Shown here: positions 16,231 through 24,872 of the stretch, in pieces | How positions within the stretch are numbered: position 1 is the stretch's first letter | How the letters are laid out: each line of letters opens with the position of its first letter | From: Massilia pinisoli | GTDB lineage: Bacteria; Pseudomonadota; Gammaproteobacteria; Burkholderiales; Burkholderiaceae_D | Assembly: GCF_024753285.1 (NCBI RefSeq) | Contig: NZ_JANUGW010000006.1 | Span: forward strand, 244,458 to 308,457 | Direction of reading: 5' to 3' | DNA length: 64,000 nt | Position numbers and translations under genes: made by a program | The notes under the pieces: generated by a model | Seen by the model: only the letters and a program-made list of their open reading frames with translations | Told to the model about the DNA's origin: nothing | Databases searched by the model: none

Positions 16231-19200
16231 TTACTTGATCGGGGTCGTTTCCCGAGCGGGAGTCTCGGCGGGATGGCGGCGCATCTTGTGAGCCATGCGT
16301 CCGAACCAGTGCTCGATGTCATCGACGTACGTGAACACGGCCGGCACCACGAGCAGGCTCAGCAAGGTCGACGTGATCAGGCCGCCGATCACGGCGACGG
16401 CCATCGGCGAGCGGAAGCTGGGGTCGCCGGACAGGCCCAGCGCCAGGGGCAGCATGCCGGCGCCCATGGCGATGGTCGTCATGATGATGGGGCGGCTCCG
16501 CTTGTGGCACGCGTCGACGAGGGCGTCGAAGCGGTTCATGCCGGCCTTTCGCGCGAGGATCGCGTAGTCGACGAGGAGAATCGAGTTCTTCGTTACGATC
16601 CCCATCAGCATGATGAGACCGATCATCGTCGGCATCGACAGCGCGTTGCGCGTCAACAGCAGCGCGACGAACGCGCCGCCGATCGACAGCGGCAGCGCCG
16701 CGAGGATCGTCACCGGCTGCAGGAAGTCGGTGAACAGCAGCACGAGGACGCCGTAGATGCACAGCACGCCGATCAGCATCGCGAGACCGAAGCTGGCGAA
16801 CAGGTTCTGCATCTCCTGCGCATCGCCCAGTTCCGCGATCGTCACGTTCGGCGGCAGGTTTTTCAAGGCGGGCAGGGCGCGCGCCTCCGCGTTCACCTCG
16901 CCCAGCGAGCGCCCGTTCAGCTCCACTTCCAGGGTGACGTTGCGGCTGCGGTTCAGGCGGTCGATCTGCGCCGGGCCGCTTTCCATCGTGATCGTCGCCA
17001 CGTTCGCCAGCAGCACGGGCCCGTTCTTGCCGGGCACCGTCAGGCGGCCGATGGCGTCCAGGTCGGCGCGGACCGTATCCGGCAGCTTCACGCGGATCGG
17101 CACCTGGCGCTCCGACACGTTCATCTTCGCCAGCACCTGGTCGTAGTCGCCGGCCGTCGCCACGCGTACCGTCTCCCCAATGTTCGCGGCCGTCACACCG
17201 AGGTCCGCGGCGCGGGCGAAATCGGGGCGGACGATGATTTCCGGGCGCACGAGCGACGCGCTGGAACTGACGTTGCCGATGCCGTGCAGGGTGCGCATGT
17301 CGCGCTCGGCGCGGCGCGCGGCTGCCGTCAGCGCGACCGGGTCTTCGCTGCGCAGCACGAGCTGCATCTTGACACCCGTGTCGGGCGGGCCGACGGTGAA
17401 GCGGGCGCCGGGGATGTCGGCCAGCCGGGCGCGCAGCGCCGATTCGATCGCGTTGAGCTTCTGCTTGCGGTCGCCGCGCGGCACGGTCGTCACCGTCAGC
17501 ACGGCACGGCGCGCCTCGGCCGCGGCGCCGGGCGCGAACGCGTCGCCGCTGGACCCGCCGCCGATGGAGCTGAAGACGCGCACCACGTTCGGCGTCTGCA
17601 TCGCCACCTGGCGCACGCGCTCGGCGACGGCGCGCGTCTCCGCCAGCGTGGAACCGGGCGGCAGCTCGACGTTGATCTGCGTCTGCGCGCGGTCGGCCGC
17701 GGGCACGAAGCCCGTCGGCAGCAGCGGCACGAGCGAGATCGAGCCGACGAAGAACAGCGCGGCCGCGATCATCGTCAGGCCGCGGTGGCGCAGGCACCAC
17801 TGCATCGTGTGCATGTAGCGCCGCATGACGGGCCCGTCGCGCTCGTCCCCGTGCGGCAAGGGTTTCAACAAATACGCCGCCATCATCGGCGTCAAGAGGC
17901 GCGCGACGAGCAGCGACGCGAGGATCGCCAGTACGGCCGTCCAGCCGAACTGCTTGAAGAATTTACCGGGAATGCCGCTCATGAACGCCGTCGGCAGGAA
18001 CACGGCGACGAGCGAGAACGTCGTCGCGATCACGGCCATGCCGATTTCGTCGGCCGCCTCCAGCGCGGCCTGCATGGGGGTTTTCCCCATGCGCAGGTGG
18101 CGCGAGATGTTCTCGATCTCGACGATGGCATCGTCCACGAGCACGCCCACGACGAGCGCCAGCGACAGCAACGTGACCATGTTCAACGTGTAGCCGAACA
18201 GGTACTGGCCGAGGAAGGCGGGGATGACGGACAGCGGCAGCGCGGCCGCCGCGACGAGGGTGGCGCGCCAGTCGCGCAGGAACCACCACACGACGAGCAC
18301 GGCGAGCACGGCGCCTTCGTACAGCATGTCCATCGACGCGTCGAAGTTGTCCTCGACGGGCGCCGCGTTGTCGATCGTCTCGCGCAGCACGACGTTGCCG
18401 TGCGTTTTCCGCAGCTCGGCGACGGCCGCGCGCACACCTTTGGCCACGTCCATCTCGCCGGCGCCGCGCGTGCGGAACACCTCGAAGCCGACGACGGGCT
18501 TGCCGTCCTGCTCGGCGATGGCGCGCGGTTCGGCGACGGTGTCGGAGACGGTCGCGATGTCGTCCAGGCGCACGTGGCGGCCGTCCGGCAGCGGGATGTC
18601 CATGCGCGCCAGCTCCTGCGCCGTCTGCACGGTGGCCAGGGTGCGGACCGATTGCTCGGCACCGCCGACATCGCCGCGGCCGCCCGGCTCCTCGCGCTGC
18701 ACGTTGCGCAGCAGGCGCGAGACGTCCAGCGCGGACACGCGCAGCGCCGCCATCCTGCGCTCGTCCAGTATCACGTGCACTTCGCGGTAGACGCCGCCCA
18801 CGCGCTTGACGGCGCCCACGCCCGGTACGCTCAACAGGCGCTTGGACACCGTGTTGTCGACGAACCAGCTGAGATCCGGCGCGTCGAGCGCGGGCCGGCC
18901 GTGCGCGTCGGCCGGCTGCGCCGTGAAGGTCAGGACGACGCGGCCTGCCGTCGTCGTCTTCGTCACGCTGGGGTCGCGCATCTCCGCGGGCAGGTCGGCG
19001 CGCACGCGCGAGACGGCGTCGCGCACGTCGTTGACGGCGTCCGCCAAGTCTTTCTCGAGGATGAACTCGACGGTGATCGTCGCGACGCCGTCCAGCACGC
19101 GCGCATAGACGTTCTTGACGCCTTGGAGTGTCGCGACCGAGTCCTCGATCTTGCGCACCACTTCCGTCTCCAGCTGCGCGGGCGCGGCGCCGTCCAGGGT

Positions 19201-19347
19201 GGCCGTCACGGTGACGATCGGCAGTTCGATGTCGGGGAAATCCTGCACCTTGTTTGCCCGGAACGCCAGGATGCCCGCGAACGTGAGCAGCGCGAACAGC
19301 ATGATCGCCGGAATCGGATTGCGGATCGACAGGGCGGAAAAATTCAT
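16231..19347 (-). CDS. RND efflux permease (AcrB/HAE-type inner-membrane transporter)
   Basis: The 1038-residue protein is a full-length RND pump with the usual twelve-helix plan and two large periplasmic loops. Landmarks include the N-terminal MNFSALSIRNPIPAIMLFAL, the GVLVDDAIVEIENISRH block in helix 4 (about residue 400, with the paired Asp of the proton relay), and LMGIVTKNSILLVDYA near residue 940. It is driven by protons and forms a tripartite pump with a periplasmic adaptor and an outer-membrane channel. The ATG at 19347 follows GAAGGCGA. A longer frame to 19434 has no ribosome site and overlaps the adaptor. The adaptor gene ends ten bases upstream; no TolC-like gene is in the window. 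Substrate unknown. Confidence 0.93.
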   Translation of the reverse strand: MNFSALSIRNPIPAIMLFALLTFAGILAFRANKVQDFPDIELPIVTVTATLDGAAPAQLETEVVRKIEDSVATLQGVKNVYARVLDGVATITVEFILEKDLADAVNDVRDAVSRVRADLPAEMRDPSVTKTTTAGRVVLTFTAQPADAHGRPALDAPDLSWFVDNTVSKRLLSVPGVGAVKRVGGVYREVHVILDERRMAALRVSALDVSRLLRNVQREEPGGRGDVGGAEQSVRTLATVQTAQELARMDIPLPDGRHVRLDDIATVSDTVAEPRAIAEQDGKPVVGFEVFRTRGAGEMDVAKGVRAAVAELRKTHGNVVLRETIDNAAPVEDNFDASMDMLYEGAVLAVLVVWWFLRDWRATLVAAAALPLSVIPAFLGQYLFGYTLNMVTLLSLALVVGVLVDDAIVEIENISRHLRMGKTPMQAALEAADEIGMAVIATTFSLVAVFLPTAFMSGIPGKFFKQFGWTAVLAILASLLVARLLTPMMAAYLLKPLPHGDERDGPVMRRYMHTMQWCLRHRGLTMIAAALFFVGSISLVPLLPTGFVPAADRAQTQINVELPPGSTLAETRAVAERVRQVAMQTPNVVRVFSSIGGGSSGDAFAPGAAAEARRAVLTVTTVPRGDRKQKLNAIESALRARLADIPGARFTVGPPDTGVKMQLVLRSEDPVALTAAARRAERDMRTLHGIGNVSSSASLVRPEIIVRPDFARAADLGVTAANIGETVRVATAGDYDQVLAKMNVSERQVPIRVKLPDTVRADLDAIGRLTVPGKNGPVLLANVATITMESGPAQIDRLNRSRNVTLEVELNGRSLGEVNAEARALPALKNLPPNVTIAELGDAQEMQNLFASFGLAMLIGVLCIYGVLVLLFTDFLQPVTILAALPLSIGGAFVALLLTRNALSMPTMIGLIMLMGIVTKNSILLVDYAILARKAGMNRFDALVDACHKRSRPIIMTTIAMGAGMLPLALGLSGDPSFRSPMAVAVIGGLITSTLLSLLVVPAVFTYVDDIEHWFGRMAHKMRRHPAETPARETTPIK

Positions 19348-19357
19348 CGTGTCGCCT

Positions 19358-20491
19358 TCAGCGCGCGGCCAGCGGCTGCACGACGCGTACGAGGTCGCCG
19401 TCGTTGAGGAAGCCGGCGCCGGTCGTGACAACAAGGACGTCCGGCGCCAGGCCGCCCGTCACTTCGACGCGCTCGCCCAGGCGGCGGCCGGTCGTGACTT
19501 TCAGCTGGCTCACGCGATTGTCGGTATTCAGGCGGAATACGTACGCAAAACCGTCGCGCACGACGACGGCCTGCTGCGGCACCGTCAGCGCGGCCGACTC
19601 GCCCAGCGCGAACTCGCCGCTGGCGAACATGCCGGCCTTCAGCGGCGCGCCGGCGGACAGCGCCGGCGGCAGGTCGACGTAAACGAGGGCGACGCGGCTT
19701 TGCGCATCGACCGTCGGCGCCACCGTGCGCACGCGGCCGGCCACGCCGGCGCCGGCGGCCGTTTTGACGACGACCTTCTGGCCCGGCTTGATGCGGGGCA
19801 GCTCGGCGGACGTCACCTCGGCGCGCCATTCCAGGCGGCCCTGGCGGATCAGGCGGAACAGCTCCGTGCCGACGCCGGCGACGGCGCCCACGGTGGCGCT
19901 GCGCGCGGAGATGACGCCCGCGTCTGGCGCGACGACTTGCGCGTAGTTCAGGCGCAGCTGCTGCTGGGCCACGGTCGCCTTGGCGGATGCCACGCGCGCA
20001 GCCGCGGTGCGCTCGGCCGTAAGGTATTGCGTGATCTGCTGCTCGCTCATCGCGCCGGAGCTCTGCAGCGCGCGCGCCCGCTGGGCGTCGGCCCGCGCGG
20101 CTGCCGCATTCGCCTGCGCTTCCTGCACGGCGGCGTGCGCCTGCGCGAGGTCGGCCTCGACGGGCGCCGCGTCGAACACGGCGAGCACCTGGCCCTTCCT
20201 GACGACGTCGCCCACGTTGACCTTCACGTCCGCCAGGCGCAGGCCGTTCGACTCGCTGCCGATCGCGGCTTCCTGCCACGCCGCCACGTTGCCGTTGGCC
20301 GCGAGGCCGACGGGCAGGCGCGCGCTTTCCGGCTTGGCCGTCGTGACGGTCAGCGCGGGCCGCGGCGCGGCGGCCTTGCCGTTGTCCGCCGCGCGGCTGG
20401 CGACGAGGAGGCCGGCGCCGCCCATCGCCACTGCGGCGGCGGCGATGGCGAGGGCAGGGCGGGACAGTCGGCGCAGGCGATCTGGAATCAT
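19358..20491 (-). CDS. RND efflux periplasmic adaptor (membrane fusion protein)
   Basis: The 377-residue HlyD/AcrA-type protein has an N-terminal signal anchor (about residues 11-32), a lipoyl half-motif (VKVNVGDVVRKGQVLAVFD, about residues 88-106), a coiled-coil hairpin rich in Ala, Gln and Arg (about 110-180, HAAVQEAQANAAAARADAQR), the second lipoyl half (VVAPDAGVISARSATVGAVA), and beta-barrel plus membrane-proximal domains to the end. It links the RND permease to an outer-membrane channel. It starts four bases after the DUF3147 gene and ends ten bases before the permease, so the three form one operon. Confidence 0.93.
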   Translation of the reverse strand: MIPDRLRRLSRPALAIAAAAVAMGGAGLLVASRAADNGKAAAPRPALTVTTAKPESARLPVGLAANGNVAAWQEAAIGSESNGLRLADVKVNVGDVVRKGQVLAVFDAAPVEADLAQAHAAVQEAQANAAAARADAQRARALQSSGAMSEQQITQYLTAERTAAARVASAKATVAQQQLRLNYAQVVAPDAGVISARSATVGAVAGVGTELFRLIRQGRLEWRAEVTSAELPRIKPGQKVVVKTAAGAGVAGRVRTVAPTVDAQSRVALVYVDLPPALSAGAPLKAGMFASGEFALGESAALTVPQQAVVVRDGFAYVFRLNTDNRVSQLKVTTGRRLGERVEVTGGLAPDVLVVTTGAGFLNDGDLVRVVQPLAAR

Positions 20492-20495
20492 GGCG

Positions 20496-20846
20496 TCAGA
20501 GCAGTTGGATGCCGAAGCGTTTCAGCACGAGGGCGAACAGGAGTATGCTGGCCACGGTGATCGCAACGCTGGCGCCCAGCGCGGGCCAGAAGCCGAAGCG
20601 GCCGAGCAGCCAGGGAAACGCGGCGAACATGGGCAGCGTCGGTAGCACGTACCACAGCGTGTACCACGCGTGGTTGGCGATCTTTTCCTGCGGCTGGCGC
20701 TCCACGTGCAGCCAGATCAGCGTCAGCACGGTGACGAGCGGCAGCGAGGCGATCAGGCCGCCGAGGCGGTCGGAGCGCGCGGCGGCTTCCGACACGAGGA
20801 CGACGACGGCCGCGGTGACGAGGTATTTGGTGACGATCCAGGACAT
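20496..20846 (-). CDS. DUF3147-family small membrane protein
   Basis: The 116-residue protein has four hydrophobic segments, with VTKYLVTAAVVVLVSEAAAR at the N-terminus and RSDRLGGLIASLPLVTVLTL next. This pattern is typical of DUF3147 proteins, whose function is unknown. I start it at the ATG at 20846 (MSWIVTKY), because the upstream in-frame extension is not hydrophobic and is Pro-rich. There is no strong ribosome site. It is the first gene of the efflux operon, so it may modulate or accompany the pump, but that is positional inference. Confidence 0.72.
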   Translation of the reverse strand: MSWIVTKYLVTAAVVVLVSEAAARSDRLGGLIASLPLVTVLTLIWLHVERQPQEKIANHAWYTLWYVLPTLPMFAAFPWLLGRFGFWPALGASVAITVASILLFALVLKRFGIQLL

Positions 20847-21017
20847 GGCGAAGGACGAGAGAGCGTCCCCCAGTGTAGCAAAGCACCCTGCCGGACCCCT
20901 GTTCGGTACGTACGGCACCGACCCGCCGCCGTTACAAATCCTTACGATTGATACGCCCCGTCGATATCCATGCTCGTCCGTTCAAGGTTAAATAAAGATC
21001 CACGAGGAGTGCACACC

Positions 21018-22619
21018 ATGATCCAGCGCGCATCGCTAGCCCTGTTGACCGCAGCCCTGATGGCGACCGGCCTCGCACCGGCGGCCCCGCCCGCGGCCGC
21101 GCCGCCGCCGGCGCAGGCCGCGCCGCTCGATGCACAGGCGCAGGCGCTGCACGTGCTGAACCGGCTCGCGTTCGGGCCCCGTCCCGGCGAGGTGGAGCGC
21201 GTGGCGAACATCGGGGTGCGGCGCTGGATCGACGAGCAGCTGCATCCGGAGACGATCCCGCTGCCGCCCGACCTGACGGCGCGCCTGGCGCAGCTCGATT
21301 CCGTCAACCGCAGCGCGGGCGATTCGCTGGCCGAATTCCTGGAGCTGCGCCGCGAAGTGCGGATGGACGACGAGGGCGCGAAACAGCGCCGCCGCCAGAT
21401 CGAGATGCGTGTGGCGCGCCAGGCCGCCGAGGCCAGGCTGCTGCGCGCCGTCGAGAGCCCGCGCCAGCTGGAACAAGTCATGGTCGACTTCTGGTACAAC
21501 CATTTCAACGTCTTCGCCGGCAAGGGCATCGACCGCGCCCTGGTGACGAGCTACGAGCGCGACGCGATCCGCCCGTACGCGCTGGGCTCTTTCCGCGCGC
21601 TGCTGGGCGCGACGGCGAAGCACCCGGCGATGCTGTTCTACCTCGACAACGTCGTGTCGTCGACGCCGCGGCCGGACGCGAAAGGCAAGGCGCGCGGCCT
21701 GAACGAGAACTATGCGCGCGAGCTGATGGAATTGCACACGCTGGGCGCGGACGGCGGCTACACGCAGCGCGACGTGACGGAACTGGCGCGCATGCTGACC
21801 GGCTGGACGTTCGACCAGAAGCGCCTCGCGCGCGCGGGCGAGACGTTCCGCTTCGACGCCGGCCGCCACGACGGCGGCACCAAGACGTGGCTGGGCCGCG
21901 AGATCGCGCCTACCGGCCAGCAGGAAGGCGAGTACGCGCTGGACGTGCTGGCCGTGCATCCTTCGACGGCCCGTCACGTGAGCTTCGAGCTGGCCCAGTA
22001 CTTCGTCAGCGACGATCCGCCGCCGGCCCTTGTCGAGCGCATGGCTGCCACGTGGATGGCGTCGCGGGGCGACATCCGCGCCGTCCTCGCGACGATGTTC
22101 GCGAGCCGCGAATTCATGTCGGCCGGTGCGGCCGGCGCCAAGTTCAAGACGCCGTACCAGTTCGTCGTGTCGGCCGTGCGGGCCAGCGGCGCGCCGGTGG
22201 CGAACGTGATGCCGCTCGTGAACACGATGAACCAGCTGGGCATGCCGCTGTACGGCTGCCAGACGCCGGACGGGTACAAGAACACGCAGGACGCGTGGCT
22301 CAACCCGGACGCGCTGACGCGGCGCATCGCGTTCGCCACGGCGCTCGCCGGCGGCAAGCTGCCGCTGGCGGTGCCGCCGGTCGATGCCCGTCCCGCCATG
22401 ACGGCGATGGAGCCGAACATGGCCGGCAGCGATGCGATGGCGACGCCGGCGCCGGCAGCGCCTGCACCGGCCGCGCCGCCGTCACCCGTCGATCCGGCGC
22501 GCCTGCAGGCGACATTGGCCGGCTCGATCTCGCCGCGCACGCAGGCCATCGTCCAGCGCAACCCGGACAACCTGCGCGCCGCGATGCTGCTCGGCAGTCC
22601 CGATTTCATGCAGCGCTGA
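21018..22619 (+). CDS. Exported DUF1800 protein
   Basis: The 533-residue protein has a signal peptide (MIQRASLALLTAALMATGLA) followed by a Pro/Ala-rich linker. The DUF1800 body opens with HVLNRLAFGPRPGEVERV (about residues 40-57), contains MVDFWYNHFNVF near residue 155 and the family's GLNENYARELMELHTLG near residue 230, and has a Pro/Ala-rich loop near the C-terminus (about residues 470-495). Family function is unknown. It is almost always paired with a DUF1501 protein, as here, 17 bases downstream. GAGGAG lies nine bases before the ATG at 21018, which decides the start. Confidence 0.9.
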   Translation: MIQRASLALLTAALMATGLAPAAPPAAAPPPAQAAPLDAQAQALHVLNRLAFGPRPGEVERVANIGVRRWIDEQLHPETIPLPPDLTARLAQLDSVNRSAGDSLAEFLELRREVRMDDEGAKQRRRQIEMRVARQAAEARLLRAVESPRQLEQVMVDFWYNHFNVFAGKGIDRALVTSYERDAIRPYALGSFRALLGATAKHPAMLFYLDNVVSSTPRPDAKGKARGLNENYARELMELHTLGADGGYTQRDVTELARMLTGWTFDQKRLARAGETFRFDAGRHDGGTKTWLGREIAPTGQQEGEYALDVLAVHPSTARHVSFELAQYFVSDDPPPALVERMAATWMASRGDIRAVLATMFASREFMSAGAAGAKFKTPYQFVVSAVRASGAPVANVMPLVNTMNQLGMPLYGCQTPDGYKNTQDAWLNPDALTRRIAFATALAGGKLPLAVPPVDARPAMTAMEPNMAGSDAMATPAPAAPAPAAPPSPVDPARLQATLAGSISPRTQAIVQRNPDNLRAAMLLGSPDFMQR

Positions 22620-22636
22620 TTCTTTCGGAGAACGAC

Positions 22637-23875
22637 ATGCAACGCAGGCACTTCCTCAACGCGCTGGCGCTGGGCGCCGGCATCCTGCTTCCCGTGGGCC
22701 GCAGCGCGTGGGCGCTGAGCGCACCCGCGGCCGATCCGACCGGCCGGAAACTCATCGTCGTGATGCTGCGCGGCGCCGTCGACGGCCTGAACGTCGTCGC
22801 GCCCGTCGGCGACGCGAATTACGCGCGGTTGCGCCCCACCATCGGCCTGGGGGCGCCCGGCATGGACGGCGGCGCGCTGGACCTGGACGGCTATTTCGGC
22901 CTGCATCCCGCGCTGGCCAATCTGCAACCGCTGTGGCGCGCGCGCAAGCTGGCGTTCGTCCATGCGAGCGGCTCGCCGGACGCGACGCGCTCCCACTTCG
23001 ACGCGCAGGACTACATGGAATCGGCCACGCCGGGCCGCAAGAGCACGCCGGACGGCTGGATGAACCGCCTCGTCGCGGCGTTGCCCGGCCCGCAGTCGCC
23101 CAGCCGCCTGCTGGGCATCGGGCCCGTGCTGCCGCGCATCCTGTCCGGCCAGGCGGCGGCCGTGAACTTGCCGAACGTGGCCGGTGCCGCGCGGGCCGAC
23201 CTGCTCGATCGTCCGGCCGTGAAGGCCGCGTTCGACGAGTTGTACGCGGGCCATCCACGCTTCGGGCGCGCGTACGCGGACGGGCGCGCGGCGCACCGCG
23301 AAGTGATGGACGCGCTCGAGACCCACGAGATGCAGGCGGCCGACCGCGGCGCGCCGCTGCCGAACGGCTTTCCCGATGACGCCGCGCGCCTCGCGGGCCT
23401 GATGCGCAACGATCCGAAGATCCAGCTGGCGTTCGTCGCGCTGGGCGGCTGGGATACGCACGCGAACCAGGGCGCCGCTTCCGGCCAGCTGGCCAACCGC
23501 CTCGCGCCGCTGGGCCAGGGCCTGGCCGTGCTGGCCGAGCGCCTCGGGCCGATGTTCGACGACACGGTCGTCGTCGTGATGTCCGAATTCGGGCGCACGG
23601 CGCACGAGAACGGCAACGGCGGCACGGACCACGGTCACGGCAACGTGATGTGGGTCATCGGAGGAAAAGTCCGCGGCGGTAAGGTGTATGGCGATTGGGA
23701 AGGTGTCGGCGACGCCCAACTGAACGAGGGCCGCGATTTGCCGGTCACGACCGATTTTCGTTCGGTGTTAGCGCAGATATCTGAAGAACATTTAATGTTA
23801 GGCGATAAACGTCTGGAACGCGTCTTTCCCGCAATGCCGCAAAAGCGCGCCGGCTTCCGCCTGATCGGTGCCTGA
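22637..23875 (+). CDS. Exported DUF1501 protein
   Basis: The 412-residue protein carries a twin-arginine-like signal (RRHFLNALALGAGILLPVGR) and then the DUF1501 fold, a relative of alkaline phosphatase/sulfatase-type enzymes: VVMLRGAVDGLNVV (about residues 40-53), ASGSPDATRSHFDAQDYMES (about 113-132), ALGGWDTHANQG near residue 270 and VVVMSEFGRTAHENGN near residue 312, with GTDHGHGN next. These Asp/His motifs look intact. Function is not established; the paired DUF1800 gene suggests a joint role in the envelope. Start chosen at 22637 because GGAG is six to seven bases upstream. Transcription can end at the hairpin at 23991-24023. Confidence 0.9.
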   Translation: MQRRHFLNALALGAGILLPVGRSAWALSAPAADPTGRKLIVVMLRGAVDGLNVVAPVGDANYARLRPTIGLGAPGMDGGALDLDGYFGLHPALANLQPLWRARKLAFVHASGSPDATRSHFDAQDYMESATPGRKSTPDGWMNRLVAALPGPQSPSRLLGIGPVLPRILSGQAAAVNLPNVAGAARADLLDRPAVKAAFDELYAGHPRFGRAYADGRAAHREVMDALETHEMQAADRGAPLPNGFPDDAARLAGLMRNDPKIQLAFVALGGWDTHANQGAASGQLANRLAPLGQGLAVLAERLGPMFDDTVVVVMSEFGRTAHENGNGGTDHGHGNVMWVIGGKVRGGKVYGDWEGVGDAQLNEGRDLPVTTDFRSVLAQISEEHLMLGDKRLERVFPAMPQKRAGFRLIGA

Positions 23876-23921
23876 TGCTTCACTCTAGAGGAGATACTCT
23901 ACATACCGTAGTTCTACCGTA

Positions 23922-23950
23922 TTGCACTGCACAAAAAATAGAGCTATAGT
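23922..23950 (+). promoter_or_regulatory. Candidate sigma-70 promoter of a small RNA
   Basis: TTGCAC (23922-23927) and TATAGT (23945-23950) are separated by exactly 17 bases. The -10 matches the consensus in five of six positions, the -35 only in the first three. The flanks are unusually AT-rich for this genome. No protein start follows before the terminator. Confidence 0.45.
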
Positions 23951-23956
23951 AGAACC

Positions 23957-24023
23957 GTCTCCTCCAGTTTTTCTCCGAAATTCTGGATTCAGCCCGCACC
24001 GAACGGTTGCGGGCTTTTTTTTT
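23957..24023 (+). ncRNA. Candidate small RNA of about 67 nucleotides with a CCTCC motif
   Basis: A promoter-like pair is followed, after about 65 bases, by a strong Rho-independent terminator (stem AGCCCGCA/TGCGGGCT, then nine T). Between them there is no open frame with a ribosome site. The 5' part holds TCTCCTCCAG, a stretch complementary to Shine-Dalgarno sequences, as in many trans-acting small RNAs. CCAG and CTGG could close a small hairpin in between. The same terminator also ends the DUF1501 transcript, so a 3'-UTR-derived RNA is the alternative. Confidence 0.4.
23991..24023 (+). terminator. Rho-independent terminator
   Basis: AGCCCGCA and TGCGGGCT pair around a short loop with partial inner pairing, followed by a run of nine T. 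It closes the DUF1800/DUF1501 operon and, if real, the candidate small RNA. Confidence 0.85.
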
Positions 24024-24072
24024 GTCTGCCGCTAACAGCAGGGCGCGGCCGGGCGGCCGCGCGGGGGAAGCG

Positions 24073-24825
24073 TCAGGCGCCCGTGGTCTCCGCGTCGTCG
24101 CCCTGGAAGGCGCCGGCGCGCCACGTGAGCACGAGGGTGTCGCGGTGACCGTTCTCGCCCACCGGCTGGATCGGCGTCGATTCGTGGATCACCGCAGCGT
24201 CGTCCAGCAGCAGCAGGGTCCAGGGTTCCGTCATCGTGAAGCGCTGGCCTTTCGGGCCGTTCGCTTCGAACACGCGCGTCTCGCCGCCCTTGATGTCTTG
24301 TCGTCCGATCAGGATCACGGCGACGAAATCGACGCCGTCGCGGTGCGCGCCTTCCGGCGTGGGGCGGCCGATGCCGTCGGCCGTATCGATGCGGAACTGG
24401 TGCGCTTCGACGTACCACGTCTGCGCCCCCTTCACTTGCGAGCACACGGAGCCCAGTGCGCGCAGCAGCCGGCTCCACGCCGGTTGCTCAATGGTGGAAT
24501 GCTCGATAGGGACGAACAGGCGGTGCATGCCGCCGTGCAGCGCGTTGTATTCGACGGGCTGCCAGTGCGCGCGGTGCGGGCTTTGCATGAGGGCGTCGCC
24601 GCTGTCGACGAAGCAGGAATGCCGGCGCCGGCGATAGCGGCCGCCGTCCTTCAGGTAGTTGTCGAGTTCGAGGCGTTCCCAGCTCGGCGCCAGCGCCATC
24701 AATTCAGCGAGCGTGCAGCCGGCAAGCCGCGCGACGTCGGCCGGGCGCAGCAGCGCATAGCCGTCGCCGCGCAGGGCGTCGACGACGTGGGCCGGTTCGG
24801 TATAGGGTGGTTGCGGAGTTGTCAT
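24073..24825 (-). CDS. 2-oxoglutarate/Fe(II) dioxygenase-like protein (BsmA type)
   Basis: The 250-residue protein resembles the 2OG-Fe dioxygenase family that includes the biofilm protein BsmA. Likely metal ligands are His and Asp in PEGAHRDGVDF (about residues 158-168) and the distal His in AVIHEST (about residues 210-216). The Arg in HRDTLVLTWR near residue 230 would bind 2-oxoglutarate. RYRRRRHSCF (about residues 63-72) and YNALHGGMHRLFVPIE are typical N-terminal landmarks. It stands alone between the DUF1501 operon and the TonB-receptor operon. Substrate unknown. Confidence 0.78.
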   Translation of the reverse strand: MTTPQPPYTEPAHVVDALRGDGYALLRPADVARLAGCTLAELMALAPSWERLELDNYLKDGGRYRRRRHSCFVDSGDALMQSPHRAHWQPVEYNALHGGMHRLFVPIEHSTIEQPAWSRLLRALGSVCSQVKGAQTWYVEAHQFRIDTADGIGRPTPEGAHRDGVDFVAVILIGRQDIKGGETRVFEANGPKGQRFTMTEPWTLLLLDDAAVIHESTPIQPVGENGHRDTLVLTWRAGAFQGDDAETTGA

Positions 24826-24872
24826 CCTCTTAGCCTAGCACTTTTTTGGTGCGGCCGTGAATGACGGCCGCC

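Noticed and set aside
16273..19407. Long plus-strand frame antisense to the RND permease
   Set aside because: Same antisense effect. The minus strand encodes a complete RND protein with conserved helices.
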